Below are positions 32,654-41,710 of a DNA stretch of 64,000 nucleotides, in pieces. Numbering within the stretch: the first letter of the stretch is position 1; every line of letters begins with the position of its first letter. The notes under the pieces were generated by a model. It was given only the letters and a program-made list of their open reading frames with translations. It was not told where the DNA came from and ran no database searches. The position numbers and the translations under genes are program-made. The stretch is from NCBI RefSeq assembly GCF_025628885.1, contig NZ_JAOTIF010000031.1:1-64000 (forward strand), in the 5' to 3' direction. The stretch is from Paraflavisolibacter caeni. GTDB lineage: Bacteria > Bacteroidota > Bacteroidia > Chitinophagales > Chitinophagaceae.

Positions 32654-34237
32654 TTACTTCCTTTGTTGCTGGTGGATTTGATCGTTGATATGGAAAAAAT
32701 CGAAATCCACAAAGCCGCCAACGTTTTTAGTGGCATAGTTAAACAAGCCAAACCGGTAACCCATGAAGTGAGGAATGGTATAAGCCATTTTAAGCTGAGT
32801 GCCTATAGGCGTCCATGATTGACCATTAAGGCTATAAAAGAAATCAGCTACGTCTTTTTTATCGGTGAAATTGCACTCAGCTTTAAAGTAAACAGTCTTT
32901 TGCGTGATGGGCACACTTTGAACTTCTATAGGTTTTCCTGTACTTGCATTCATCATCACTATAGTTCTGCTGCTGCCGTTTACTTTAACACCCACCAAAC
33001 CATAGTTTTTTTGTAAAAGGCACAACCCGGCAAAGTCGCCGTCTTTCATGTTTGATACATCAAGAGCAGTACTGCCAGAACATACCGGTCCAATGGTGCG
33101 TTGCGTTAATGTATTTTTGGCCAATAGAAAAGCTGTATCCACCCGTCCGGTTCTCAAACGCAAATAGCCTTTTCTTTCACTAACCGACCAAAGTTTGTTG
33201 TCAGGATTATGATTCCACTGCCATATTAATGGCAGTGCAGCCTCCCCTTTACGACGGGAAAATTCATCGGATGCTACAATACCTGGTATTAAGCCTTTAC
33301 TAGCCGGAAGGTTAAGCGTTTGGGGCACTTTACCATCAACACCCAATACAGGCCAGCCATCCTGCCATTTTACGGGAACGAGATAGGGAATACGGCCTAC
33401 AGCACCAAAATCACGGAACAAATAAGCATACCAATTCCCATCAGGAGCGTCAATAAGTCCACCCTGGGCGACGCCTAAATCCTGCAAAACAACCCTACCT
33501 TCATAGGGGCCGGTAATTTTATCAGCCCTGTGTACAACCACTGTACGCATACCGCCTCTGGGCCAGGTGATGTTAAAAAGGTAATATTTCCCATTCACTT
33601 TAAATAGCTGGGATCCTTCGGCAGGCAATCCAATGTTAGGACCAGAGGGAGCACTGGCATTTTCGATAATCACCTGTTCTGAAGTGCCGGGTTTTACACC
33701 AGAGGCATCGGCATTGAGTTCAACCAACCGTAGTTTGCCTCCGCCGTAGATCATATACACACGGCCATCATCATCGAAAAACAAGGAATGGTCATGAAAA
33801 CTCGGTCTGAAGGAGGCTACATTCCAGGGTCCTTTCTCTATATTCTTTGAAGAGTAAACATATGTCTTGCCGGTTGTTTGGGCAAAGGTGGAAACATAGA
33901 AAGTACCGTTATGGTAGCGTATGCTGCTAGCCCATGAGCCTCTTCCGTAGGTGCTTTTCCCATTATCAAGATTTAGTTCATCAACATTTGCCAACGTATC
34001 GTAAGCATAATTTACCAGTTGCCAGTTCACAAGATCTTTGGATTTCATAATAGGTACACCCGGACTCATATGCATGGTAGTACTGCTCATATAGTAAGTA
34101 TCCCCCACACGGAGCATGGCCATATCTGGAACATCGGCAAAAATTATGGGGTTCTGTGCCTGCTTTACCTGCGCAAATGAATGATTGAATTGAAAAAACG
34201 CAGTTATCGCTATAATGCTTACATAAATATTTTTCAT
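32654..34237 (-). CDS. GH43 beta-xylosidase/arabinofuranosidase with C-terminal beta-sandwich
   Basis: A secreted GH43 of about 527 residues. Start: ATG at 34237 (MKNIYVSIIAITAFF), since an upstream in-frame ATG at 34258 adds residues before a good signal peptide. The catalytic domain opens with IIFADVPDMAML (base D38), has FHDHSLFFDDDG for the second Asp, and LPAEGSQLFKVNGKYY for the acid Glu. The last 200 residues form the concanavalin-like GH43 C2 beta-sandwich (RTIGPVCSGSTALDV, FFYSLNGQSWTPIG). This two-domain form is common in exo-acting beta-xylosidases and arabinofuranosidases. It is 54 bases downstream of the GH8 gene. Specificity cannot be resolved here. Confidence 0.86.
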   Translation of the reverse strand: MKNIYVSIIAITAFFQFNHSFAQVKQAQNPIIFADVPDMAMLRVGDTYYMSSTTMHMSPGVPIMKSKDLVNWQLVNYAYDTLANVDELNLDNGKSTYGRGSWASSIRYHNGTFYVSTFAQTTGKTYVYSSKNIEKGPWNVASFRPSFHDHSLFFDDDGRVYMIYGGGKLRLVELNADASGVKPGTSEQVIIENASAPSGPNIGLPAEGSQLFKVNGKYYLFNITWPRGGMRTVVVHRADKITGPYEGRVVLQDLGVAQGGLIDAPDGNWYAYLFRDFGAVGRIPYLVPVKWQDGWPVLGVDGKVPQTLNLPASKGLIPGIVASDEFSRRKGEAALPLIWQWNHNPDNKLWSVSERKGYLRLRTGRVDTAFLLAKNTLTQRTIGPVCSGSTALDVSNMKDGDFAGLCLLQKNYGLVGVKVNGSSRTIVMMNASTGKPIEVQSVPITQKTVYFKAECNFTDKKDVADFFYSLNGQSWTPIGTQLKMAYTIPHFMGYRFGLFNYATKNVGGFVDFDFFHINDQIHQQQRK

Positions 34238-34291
34238 CTTATTGATCTTACCAACCATTATTTGGTTGAGTAAGGATTTTTTTCTGAAATG

Positions 34292-35572
34292 TTAATGTTT
34301 TTGTGGTTCTACAATCTGGTATTTGCCGGATAAATGCATCAGGCTGAATAAATACAATAAGCCATCATAATAAGGATCGAAGTACCCATCTTCATAGGGC
34401 TCCAATTTGGCGTTCCAAAGTGCATGCACAAAATCCAAGCTACTTTTTTCTTTGTTGATAAGAGAAGCCGATGCAGCAGTAGCGACCAAACCAAGCGAGT
34501 GTCTGAGCTTTTTTACACTGCCGGCTTGCAGTATAGAATCGGGACGGGAACCATCCAGGTTAAACTGATCTTCGAATGTATTGATTCCTTTGGATCTCAG
34601 GAAGTTTTGAAAGCGACGGGCATATTCTTCCTGCCAGGTTTTATCCTTACCAAACCAAACATAGTCCATAGCTATATTCATGGGCACCCTCCAGGAGTCA
34701 TAGCGAAAACCTACAGGCATCCAGGGTGCAGGGTGTGGCGCACCACTGAACTCCGTATAATCCGCATTCAGTCCGGTTACCGGATGGCAGGCCCGGTGTA
34801 AAAAGGCTCGGGAAGTATCAGCACACGCCCTGTAATACTGTTCATGCCCATCTTTTGCATACATAGCCCACACCTCATAAAAAGCTGGCAGGTGGTAGGA
34901 AGGATCGGTCCAGTTGTAACCACTTCCTTCCGGCACAAAGGCGATTTGCTTATGCTGGGTGTTAATCAGGTTGTAAATGCCACCGGTACCATCTTTTTTC
35001 CACATGGCATCCAATATTCTTCTTGCCTCATTGTAATAATGAATACCTGTATTATTTCCCCATCTGTTGGCTGCAAACAAAAGAGAGGTAATGTAGTACA
35101 ATTCCCCATCTGAAGCAGAGCCTTCGGAGTTCTTCTTCATGGTTTTGACATTGATACTCCAGGCAAAATACCCTTCCCTTGGTCCCTCCTGGTGCTGCAG
35201 GTATTTTTTCGACCATCTCCAGATTCGATCAAAGACATCCTTCTTGTTCAACTGTACCGCTATCATCATGCCATAGGAAAGGCCCTCTGTTCGGGCATCA
35301 TGATTCTTTAGATCGGAGACATAGCCCATGGAATCGCCTACCTCGAAATAGACACGATTAGGACCTTCAAAAATATCGTAATAAGCTTTGGCTATTTTCT
35401 GATCAATAGCTGCCTGACTGTATCCTGCTTCATGGAAAAGATTCCGGTAAGCAACAGGCGCAGCTTTGTTGGTCAATTGATTACCTTGCTTTTTATTTTG
35501 ACAAAATGCTGGGTAAGGTTTAAAAGAAACAATTACAAGTATCAGCATGAAGCCGAACTTCAAACACTGCAT
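34292..35572 (-). CDS. GH8 reducing-end xylose-releasing exo-oligoxylanase (Rex-type)
   Basis: A secreted GH8 of about 426 residues. Start: the ATG at 35572 (MQCLKFGFMLIL) gives a conventional signal peptide; in-frame ATGs at 35605 and 35623 would add polar residues. The inverting GH8 site is visible: acid Glu in RTEGLSYGMM (E96 from this start) and the conserved ASDGELYYITSLLFAANRWG segment. Length and motifs match the Rex subgroup, which removes xylose from the reducing end of xylo-oligosaccharides, rather than GH8 cellulases or chitosanases. It would finish the products of GH10. It lies between two GH43 genes in the same leftward unit. Confidence 0.87.
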   Translation of the reverse strand: MQCLKFGFMLILVIVSFKPYPAFCQNKKQGNQLTNKAAPVAYRNLFHEAGYSQAAIDQKIAKAYYDIFEGPNRVYFEVGDSMGYVSDLKNHDARTEGLSYGMMIAVQLNKKDVFDRIWRWSKKYLQHQEGPREGYFAWSINVKTMKKNSEGSASDGELYYITSLLFAANRWGNNTGIHYYNEARRILDAMWKKDGTGGIYNLINTQHKQIAFVPEGSGYNWTDPSYHLPAFYEVWAMYAKDGHEQYYRACADTSRAFLHRACHPVTGLNADYTEFSGAPHPAPWMPVGFRYDSWRVPMNIAMDYVWFGKDKTWQEEYARRFQNFLRSKGINTFEDQFNLDGSRPDSILQAGSVKKLRHSLGLVATAASASLINKEKSSLDFVHALWNAKLEPYEDGYFDPYYDGLLYLFSLMHLSGKYQIVEPQKH

Positions 35573-35671
35573 AATGATTTTGGAATTTAATTTTTTATGT
35601 TGCATTACGTACAAAATATTCATGTATGGCGGCCAAATGCTTCCATTAACAATGTAAATTTGAAAAACGGT

Positions 35672-37447
35672 TTATTTATACATGGGATCATCCCCCTTGT
35701 ACCAAAGCCATTTAAAAAAAGCTTTATTTGTAGTGGATGCACCTGAAGATGTAGCATACAGGCCAAAGCAACAACCGATAAATCCACCTGCTTCATGTGT
35801 ACTTAAAAACTTCGCATCTACCTTATCTTTCAATTGTTTCCAATCATTGGACTGCTGGGCAAAATGGAAACTGTAATACGCTCCTTCTGCCCTGATACGA
35901 AGCAAAACCTTTTTTGATGAAACACTCAAAGGAGCCTGAGCGAGTAAATCCATTGTTTTGCCACTAGTGTTGCCTTTAAATAGCTGTACCACTTCCCGAT
36001 CATTATCTTTAGACTTACAGATAAAGTAGAAGTGTTTTTCATCCTGAAAGATTACCAGGCCAGCCTTTTCAAGATCATTACCAGCTGAAAAATTGAGTTC
36101 AGTTTCAGCAGAACAATGCAAGTGCTGCTGGCGTTTACCTATAAAAGCTGGATTTCCCAAGTCCATAATAGTTTCTGGCTTTAACTTCAAGGTCAATCCA
36201 TTGGCTTTATCCAAACTAAAAGAATTGCTGTCACAACTCCTTAAGAATAATAATGCAGGATCAAGCTCTTTTTCAAATTGCAGTTTGTATTCGAAATTAC
36301 CACTCTGAGGCAGCACTTTATTTGCCTTTATTTCCTTGTAATTTCGAACATAAGAATACTGTATTTCCTTTTGTTCCGGATTAACAATTGGCCATTCATC
36401 TTTCCACTCAACAGGCGCAATAAAGGTTTCACGTCCCGTATTGTAGAAATCTCCTGTATATGGCCTTACTGCCAGAAAAATTGCATAGGTTTTTCCATCC
36501 GGCCCCTCTACAAACTGTGCGTGGCCGGCCGATGTAACCGGGTGCTTCCGGTCTTCCGGCAGATCACGTTGTGTTAGTATGGGATTATATTCATAAGGCA
36601 CGTATGGCCCCCATGGCGATCTGCTTCTAAATACAACTTCCGAGTGGTTTACAGAAGTACCCCCTTCAGCAGCATACAGATAGTACCAATCTTTCCTTTT
36701 CATGATATGCGGTCCCTCAATCCATACAGGTTTTTTGCTGATATCCACTCCCCCATTTACCAATATTTTTTCTTGTCCAACGACCTTAAGATTTACAGGA
36801 TCAAACTCATACATCCTGATGGTCCTGTGGCCTTCATACAGTGGCTTAAAATCAGGAGCATCACTATTGTATATAATATAAGCCTTTTCTTCGTCAAAGA
36901 ACAGAGAGGGATCAATTCCTCGAACCTGAGGTAACCACACGGCATCACTCCAGGGACCAGCCGGATCTTTAGCTGTGACTACGAAATTGCCCCTGTGATC
37001 GATATTGGTACAGGTTACATAATATGTGCCATTGTGATAACTGATAGCTGGAGCAAACAAGCCTCTTGTCATACGTTGCCCCACAAAGTTCATTTGAGAG
37101 GCCCTGTTGATCACACTACCGATCTGTTTCCAGTTCTTTAGGTCTTTACTATGGAAAACAGGTATACCAGGGAAATAAGAAAAAGTGGAGTTGACAAGAA
37201 AATAATCTGATCCCACCTTAACCACACTAGGATCAGGGTAAAAACCAGCCAGAATTGGATTTACCAGTGTAATAGATTGTGCATATATGAAATTAGATGA
37301 AACAAAAAAGAGGATAGCCAGAAAACAAATATTGATTTTAAGGCGCTTACCCTGAAATATGAATTGCCGTTGTTTTAAGCCGAAATGGCTTTGAGCAAAA
37401 CTAATTAACCCGACAAGCAACAAAAAAAAAGAAAATATATTTTTCAT
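35672..37447 (-). CDS. GH43 beta-xylosidase/arabinofuranosidase with unusual double leader
   Basis: A 591-residue enzyme and the first gene of operon 2. The catalytic residues are D72 in FYPDPSV, D179 in RGIDPSLFF and E244 in WIEGPHIM, followed by the C2 beta-sandwich from about residue 370. The N-terminus is odd: residues 1-19 form one signal peptide (ending SFAQ), and residues 34-57 form a second hydrophobic leader ending in IYAQ. No ATG, GTG or TTG lies between them. The first leader contains a run of nine T on the coding strand, a site prone to slippage. The second leader may leave a membrane anchor after cleavage of the first, or the 5' end may be the product of a small duplication or indel. 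The catalytic domain looks intact. Confidence 0.86.
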   Translation of the reverse strand: MKNIFSFFLLLVGLISFAQSHFGLKQRQFIFQGKRLKINICFLAILFFVSSNFIYAQSITLVNPILAGFYPDPSVVKVGSDYFLVNSTFSYFPGIPVFHSKDLKNWKQIGSVINRASQMNFVGQRMTRGLFAPAISYHNGTYYVTCTNIDHRGNFVVTAKDPAGPWSDAVWLPQVRGIDPSLFFDEEKAYIIYNSDAPDFKPLYEGHRTIRMYEFDPVNLKVVGQEKILVNGGVDISKKPVWIEGPHIMKRKDWYYLYAAEGGTSVNHSEVVFRSRSPWGPYVPYEYNPILTQRDLPEDRKHPVTSAGHAQFVEGPDGKTYAIFLAVRPYTGDFYNTGRETFIAPVEWKDEWPIVNPEQKEIQYSYVRNYKEIKANKVLPQSGNFEYKLQFEKELDPALLFLRSCDSNSFSLDKANGLTLKLKPETIMDLGNPAFIGKRQQHLHCSAETELNFSAGNDLEKAGLVIFQDEKHFYFICKSKDNDREVVQLFKGNTSGKTMDLLAQAPLSVSSKKVLLRIRAEGAYYSFHFAQQSNDWKQLKDKVDAKFLSTHEAGGFIGCCFGLYATSSGASTTNKAFFKWLWYKGDDPMYK

Positions 37448-37559
37448 TTTATTGGATCGTTAGCCTAAAATAAATTAACGAAATATTCCGGCAACTACAC
37501 CTCACAGCTCACTAACCTAGTGATAATTGCCAGAGACATGAATACTCTGTAGTCAATTT

Positions 37560-37622
37560 CAAAACTAAGTTGTGGATAATACATATACTGCTTCATTTGT
37601 TGAAGTTTATGGAACAAATGTT
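37560..37622 (-). promoter_or_regulatory. Promoter with operator site D, for the GH43/GH8/GH97/GH10/GH9 operon
   Basis: The palindrome at 37593-37622 has perfect arms CATTTGTT and AACAAATG. The minus-strand TAGTTTTG at 37560-37567 matches the -7 consensus and lies exactly 26 bp to its left. Transcription should start near 37552, about 105 bases ahead of the GH43 start at 37447. Confidence 0.8.
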
Positions 37623-37626
37623 TGCT

Positions 37627-37644
37627 AATGCCGTGATCGGCATT
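37627..37644 (-). terminator. Short GC-rich hairpin after the haem-protein gene
   Basis: AATGCCG (37627-37633) and CGGCATT (37638-37644) pair perfectly with a TGAT loop, about 40 bases after the stop of the propeller/haem gene and directly beside operator D. The T-run expected of a Rho-independent terminator is weak, so it may only slow read-through into operon 2. Confidence 0.4.
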
Positions 37645-37684
37645 TGGATTTATATTTTCAAAACTATACTAACACTATTAACCT

Positions 37685-40348
37685 TTACTCCAGTGACTTA
37701 ATCCATTCGGCAATTTTAGTCAGTTCCGCTTTAGCCACTTGTGCCATAGGTGGCATTACAGCATAGCCTGGCCAATTGGATGGTTTTGGTTTTTGAATGA
37801 GTTGTATTATTTGAGCTACTGAATATTTTCTTTTTGCTATTTCCTTATATGATGGACCGATCAATTTTGCCGTTGGATTGTGACAGGTAAGGCAAGTATT
37901 CTTTTGTAATAACGGTTGCACATCAGCAAAGTTCCATTTTTTGCCAGCAGGAGGAGTGGTTTTAACCATCGCTTTTTTATTGGTACCAGTGTTGGTACTA
38001 TTTGAAGAGGTTTTACCGGATGTATTGGAAGCGCTACTATTAGTGGTTATGGCTGCGGTAGTCGTCGATTGTGCTCCATTCTCCAGTTCTTCCAATGTCC
38101 ATGGTGCAGTTCTGGATCCTGTTGCGGTTCTGATACGGGCCACTTCGGCAGACGATACAAATGGAGAGATGGTATCGCCCGGCCTGCGGAAACGGCGACC
38201 TGCATTTCCAAATTCATAACGTACGTAGTTCACTACCGATGCTACCCATTCATCTGTATTAGCTCCCAACGAAGGCATCACAGAGGGATATTCTTTTCCA
38301 TCAATTGGTCCTTGCAAACCATGAAGTATAATCTTTACCATGTTTGCTTTGTCGCCGTTTATTCTCTTGGATTCTATCAATGGCGGTGCAGCCAGTGCAT
38401 TAGAGCCTGCAACAGCAAGTCCTTTGCCACCGGGCCCATGACATGTAACACAAAGAGAAGTAAATATGCCAGAACCAGCCAAGATCAATTTTCTTTCCTC
38501 TGCAGGCATGTTTGCCAGCCTGCTTCCGTAGGTTTTAAAATCCACATTGCGATCCATTGATCTTTGCGCAGCAGCAAAGATTTCATTTGTTTCATTTGCC
38601 GCCAGCAACTCCTGAGGAAACAATGCCCCTCTTGAAGGTTTTATACTATAAAACGATAAGAACAACTGCAGACGCACATCATGCGAAAGGTCGTTCTTCA
38701 ATTCAAAAAGCCTTGCAATCATGTCAGCATCATTCTTTTTAAGAAAGGATTCGCTGATGATAATAGCAGCTTTTCTTATCTGTGGATGTTCGTCTTTTAA
38801 TGCAGTATATAAAATATCCCTGTCGATTGCCTCTAATCCTTCCAATGTCCATAAGGCATGCAGGCGGGCCAGGTGAGAAGGCTTTGCTGCCAGGCTTGCC
38901 TGCTCTCCACGAACAATTTGTTTCAGTGTGGGCACCACTGATTTATCATTCAATATGATGATCTGCTTTTGTGCATTATCTCTCCACCATCCGTTTTTAT
39001 AATCCAAATAGGTAACCAATTTACTAGCAGGTTCATCCATCATTTTTGGATTCTCTCCCCGCTTATATCCATCATGTACCAGACGATAGATCCTTCCATG
39101 TCCCACGTTCTTTTCTAAGCCTTTTGCATCAATTTTCGTACGAAGAAAAGATCCGGGTCTTGTCCAGTTGCCTTGTTGAATAATACCACGGTGCATATCC
39201 ACGATATAAAGGTTGCCATCAGGACCTGTATAAGAATTCACAGGTCTGAAATTCATATCGGTAGACGCAATAAACTCCTGGCGGTAGTAAGCATTTTGTA
39301 CAGTAATCTTTCCTTTCAGGTTAATCACTTTTGCACAACGGATAATTCTCGCCACCGGCTCACAAACGATATAGTCACCCACCATATCTTGCGGCAAGGT
39401 ATTTCCTCTGTATATAGACTGTCCACAAGCACCCGTAAAATGGTTCAGCGTACTATCAGCCCGCAAACGCATTAAACCACCCTGTACATCCGGAGTAGCG
39501 ATAATGGGCCATACCTGTTGAAATTCGTTGCTTACCTGGTCTGGCATATCGAGTGCTCCGTAAGAAGGATTCATCTGCACCCGCACCATGGGATTTTCTC
39601 CACCGGCACTGGAAAGAAACAGACGGCCATAGTCATCATGGGTTACACCCCATTGCCCACCTGGGCCGGAATGAAGGGAATCTGTTTGCAACATACCGTT
39701 TCTGTAACGGAAGCGAATAGCATCATAGGTTATATAAATATAGTTATCGATATTCCAGTCAAGACCGCTACGCTGATGCTCCATGTTGGCGTCGCCCAAG
39801 CGATAATCATCTTTCTGAAATACCGTTCTTTTCTGATCTGCTTTTCCATCTCCATTTGTGTCTTTATAAGCATTGATGGTGATGGTATTGGTTTCGTTTA
39901 CCAACAACTCATTATTTACACATAAGATCATCCTGGGCAATAACAAGCTGTCAATAAACACAGAACTTTTGTCCATTTTGCCGTCATTATCCGTGTCTTC
40001 AAGCAGAGATACACGGCTTACAGGTCTTTGCTCGCCTGTAGCATCAGCATCCTGCATATAGGTAAGCATTTCAGCTACATACATTCTTGCATTGCCATCC
40101 CATGCAATAGCAACAGGCTCTTTGATCATGGGTTCGCTGGCCACCAGCTCCAGGTGATAACCAGGAGGCAGGTTGAATTTTTTTAAACTTTCTTCAGGGC
40201 TTAAATAGTCAACCGAAGGTGTAGAATCAAAAGATCGAATAGGGTAAGGAGTGCCCATTTTATTTTGAACAGTATACTTCGGTTCACTACAGTTATAAAT
40301 AATTACACACAGGAACAGTAGACCTGCAATAGAAATATACTTTTTCAT
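37685..40348 (-). CDS. Propeller dehydrogenase-like lipoprotein with two c-type haem domains
   Basis: An 887-residue lipoprotein (IIYNC lipobox). Residues about 45-450 form a beta-propeller of the kind named membrane-bound dehydrogenase or glucose/sorbosone-dehydrogenase-like (YHLELVASEPMIKEPVAIAWD, TYMQDADATGEQ, RPVNSYTGPDGNLYIVDM). A helical HEAT-like stretch follows (LARLHALWTLEGLEAIDRDILYTAL). The first haem motif is CVTCH at 633-637 and the second is CLTCH at 819-823. The two are joined by a Ser/Thr/Asn-rich linker (about 755-800) that looks surface-exposed. The protein should carry out or relay oxidation outside the cytoplasm; its substrate is unknown. It is the last gene of operon 3, 21 bases after the ThuA-domain gene. 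A redox enzyme is unusual among these hydrolases. Confidence 0.83.
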   Translation of the reverse strand: MKKYISIAGLLFLCVIIYNCSEPKYTVQNKMGTPYPIRSFDSTPSVDYLSPEESLKKFNLPPGYHLELVASEPMIKEPVAIAWDGNARMYVAEMLTYMQDADATGEQRPVSRVSLLEDTDNDGKMDKSSVFIDSLLLPRMILCVNNELLVNETNTITINAYKDTNGDGKADQKRTVFQKDDYRLGDANMEHQRSGLDWNIDNYIYITYDAIRFRYRNGMLQTDSLHSGPGGQWGVTHDDYGRLFLSSAGGENPMVRVQMNPSYGALDMPDQVSNEFQQVWPIIATPDVQGGLMRLRADSTLNHFTGACGQSIYRGNTLPQDMVGDYIVCEPVARIIRCAKVINLKGKITVQNAYYRQEFIASTDMNFRPVNSYTGPDGNLYIVDMHRGIIQQGNWTRPGSFLRTKIDAKGLEKNVGHGRIYRLVHDGYKRGENPKMMDEPASKLVTYLDYKNGWWRDNAQKQIIILNDKSVVPTLKQIVRGEQASLAAKPSHLARLHALWTLEGLEAIDRDILYTALKDEHPQIRKAAIIISESFLKKNDADMIARLFELKNDLSHDVRLQLFLSFYSIKPSRGALFPQELLAANETNEIFAAAQRSMDRNVDFKTYGSRLANMPAEERKLILAGSGIFTSLCVTCHGPGGKGLAVAGSNALAAPPLIESKRINGDKANMVKIILHGLQGPIDGKEYPSVMPSLGANTDEWVASVVNYVRYEFGNAGRRFRRPGDTISPFVSSAEVARIRTATGSRTAPWTLEELENGAQSTTTAAITTNSSASNTSGKTSSNSTNTGTNKKAMVKTTPPAGKKWNFADVQPLLQKNTCLTCHNPTAKLIGPSYKEIAKRKYSVAQIIQLIQKPKPSNWPGYAVMPPMAQVAKAELTKIAEWIKSLE

Positions 40349-40369
40349 GAAATTTCTGAATCAAATATT

Positions 40370-41191
40370 TTATTTGGTGGATGCAATATTTATTGAATTT
40401 GCTTCGGAACTAGCGCCTATCACATATTTGATGCCTCCTAAAACATGTTGCTGGTATAGTGGGTCTTGCCATGATTTATTATCGTGGCCCAATGCTGTAT
40501 AAAAACCTCTACCTCCGTCATATTCATGATACCAGGCCATTGGATGATTGTAGCCATTGCCTCCACCTGAATAACTATTTTCATCAATTGTGATAAGTAC
40601 ATTTAAATCAATACCGATCCATTTGAAGTTATACAGTTCATCAAAACGTTTCCATACTTTTGGCAGATGTGCTGTAGCGATATGGTTGCTATTTACCACA
40701 TTAAAAACTGCCTCCTGCTGTCTTGGATGGTTTTTAAAATAAGCGCCATTCAGCCCACCAAACCATTCCCAGTCGTATTCAGTATCAGCAGCAGAATGCA
40801 ATCCTACATAGCCGCCTCCATTACGGATGAATTGTTCAAATGCCTTTTGCTGCTCCTCATTTAACACATCACCTGTAGTGCATAAAAAAATCACTGCAGC
40901 GTATTGTTTTAGATTTTCGACAGTGAAAGCCTCAGAACTTTCTGTAGTATCAACGGCAAATTTGTTTTTCTTTCCCATCTCCCCTATTTCTATTTTTCCT
41001 GCCTCTATGGCCGATGTATGACGGAAACCTGCGGTTTTACTAAATACAAGAACCTTCTTTTGCTTGGGTACGGAAAAACTGGTCATTACGAATGAAACAG
41101 CAAGCAATAAAAGAAATAATAAATGCAATTGAATTCTTTTCACTTTTGTATGGCATTTAAGAAGTAAAGTGTGAATGAACAGAATTAACAA
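40370..41191 (-). CDS. ThuA-domain protein, secreted
   Basis: A protein of up to 273 residues in the ThuA (trehalose-utilisation-like) family, with a class I glutamine amidotransferase-like fold. The domain starts at KKVLVFSKTAGFRHTSAIEAG and contains FIRNGGGYVGLHSAADTEYDWEW, AWYHEYDGGRGFYTALGHD and a C-terminal LGGIKYVIGA. A hydrophobic leader ending near VTSFS suggests export. The GTG at 41143 (VKRIQLHLLFLL) is an equally good start. The biochemical role is not firmly known; in Bacteroidota the family often sits beside cytochrome-c-containing dehydrogenases and DUF1080 sugar proteins, as seen here with the haem protein 21 bases downstream. It probably works with that protein. Confidence 0.82.
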   Translation of the reverse strand: MLILFIHTLLLKCHTKVKRIQLHLLFLLLLAVSFVMTSFSVPKQKKVLVFSKTAGFRHTSAIEAGKIEIGEMGKKNKFAVDTTESSEAFTVENLKQYAAVIFLCTTGDVLNEEQQKAFEQFIRNGGGYVGLHSAADTEYDWEWFGGLNGAYFKNHPRQQEAVFNVVNSNHIATAHLPKVWKRFDELYNFKWIGIDLNVLITIDENSYSGGGNGYNHPMAWYHEYDGGRGFYTALGHDNKSWQDPLYQQHVLGGIKYVIGASSEANSINIASTK

Positions 41192-41258
41192 ATTAAGCCA
41201 ATTTTAAGCTTTTAATAATTTATTGTAGAAAATAAATATAAATTCAAGTGAACAGGCT

Positions 41259-41637
41259 CTATTCAAGTGGCCCGATCAATTCTATAAAATTCCCATCAGG
41301 ATCCTGCACGAACACAAAATGTGAATTTCTATTCAAAGGTGTGGGAGTACTTCCAAGGAAAGGCACTTTCATTTGTTTCAGTCTTTCAATGATTGGTTTC
41401 AACGCTTTCACATTGATAGTAATATACTGCATGCCTACATCATCCTGAATGTAGTTTTGTTTGGAATGAGTAGCTTTTTTGCCAAAGCTCATAAGTTTCC
41501 ATTCATTGACATCAGCACTGTTTTAGAGCTTTAGCACTGTCACAGAAAAAGGCACACCATTGGGATTGAGTGTTAGAGATACAAGTCATAAAGCCTGCAA
41601 CTAGCAATAAAGAAAATTTTACCAGGATTCTATTCAT
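41259..41637 (-). pseudogene. VOC/glyoxalase-family protein, remnant
   Basis: The C-terminal half of a vicinal-oxygen-chelate domain is clear (GMQYITINVKALKPIIERL, FVFVQDPDGNFIELIGP). Upstream in the same frame lies ADVNEWKLMSFGKK, interrupted by a TAA. A separate frame upstream gives a plausible lipoprotein or signal leader from the ATG at 41637 (MNRILVKFSLLLVAGFMTC). Reading on, NPNGVPFSVTVLKL lies in the frame of the C-terminal part. The 5' and 3' pieces therefore belong to one gene that has lost its first VOC repeat and gained a frameshift and a stop. It is unlikely to be functional. The remnant lies between the GH95 and ThuA genes. Confidence 0.7.
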
Positions 41638-41710
41638 CTTTTTGAAACTTATAAAAATGGATAAATTCTATTTTTTTATCTAAATGCAGCAATTTTTATT
41701 TCGACTGCAA

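Noticed and set aside
37659-37666. A second TAGTTTTG on the minus strand just right of operator D
   Set aside because: It has no palindrome 26 bp to its right (that position is inside the haem-protein gene), so it is probably a chance match.
38571-38590. TTCATTTGTTTCATTTG resembling an operator arm
   Set aside because: It lies inside the haem-protein coding sequence, lacks the second arm at 11 bp, and has no -7 element at the fixed distance.
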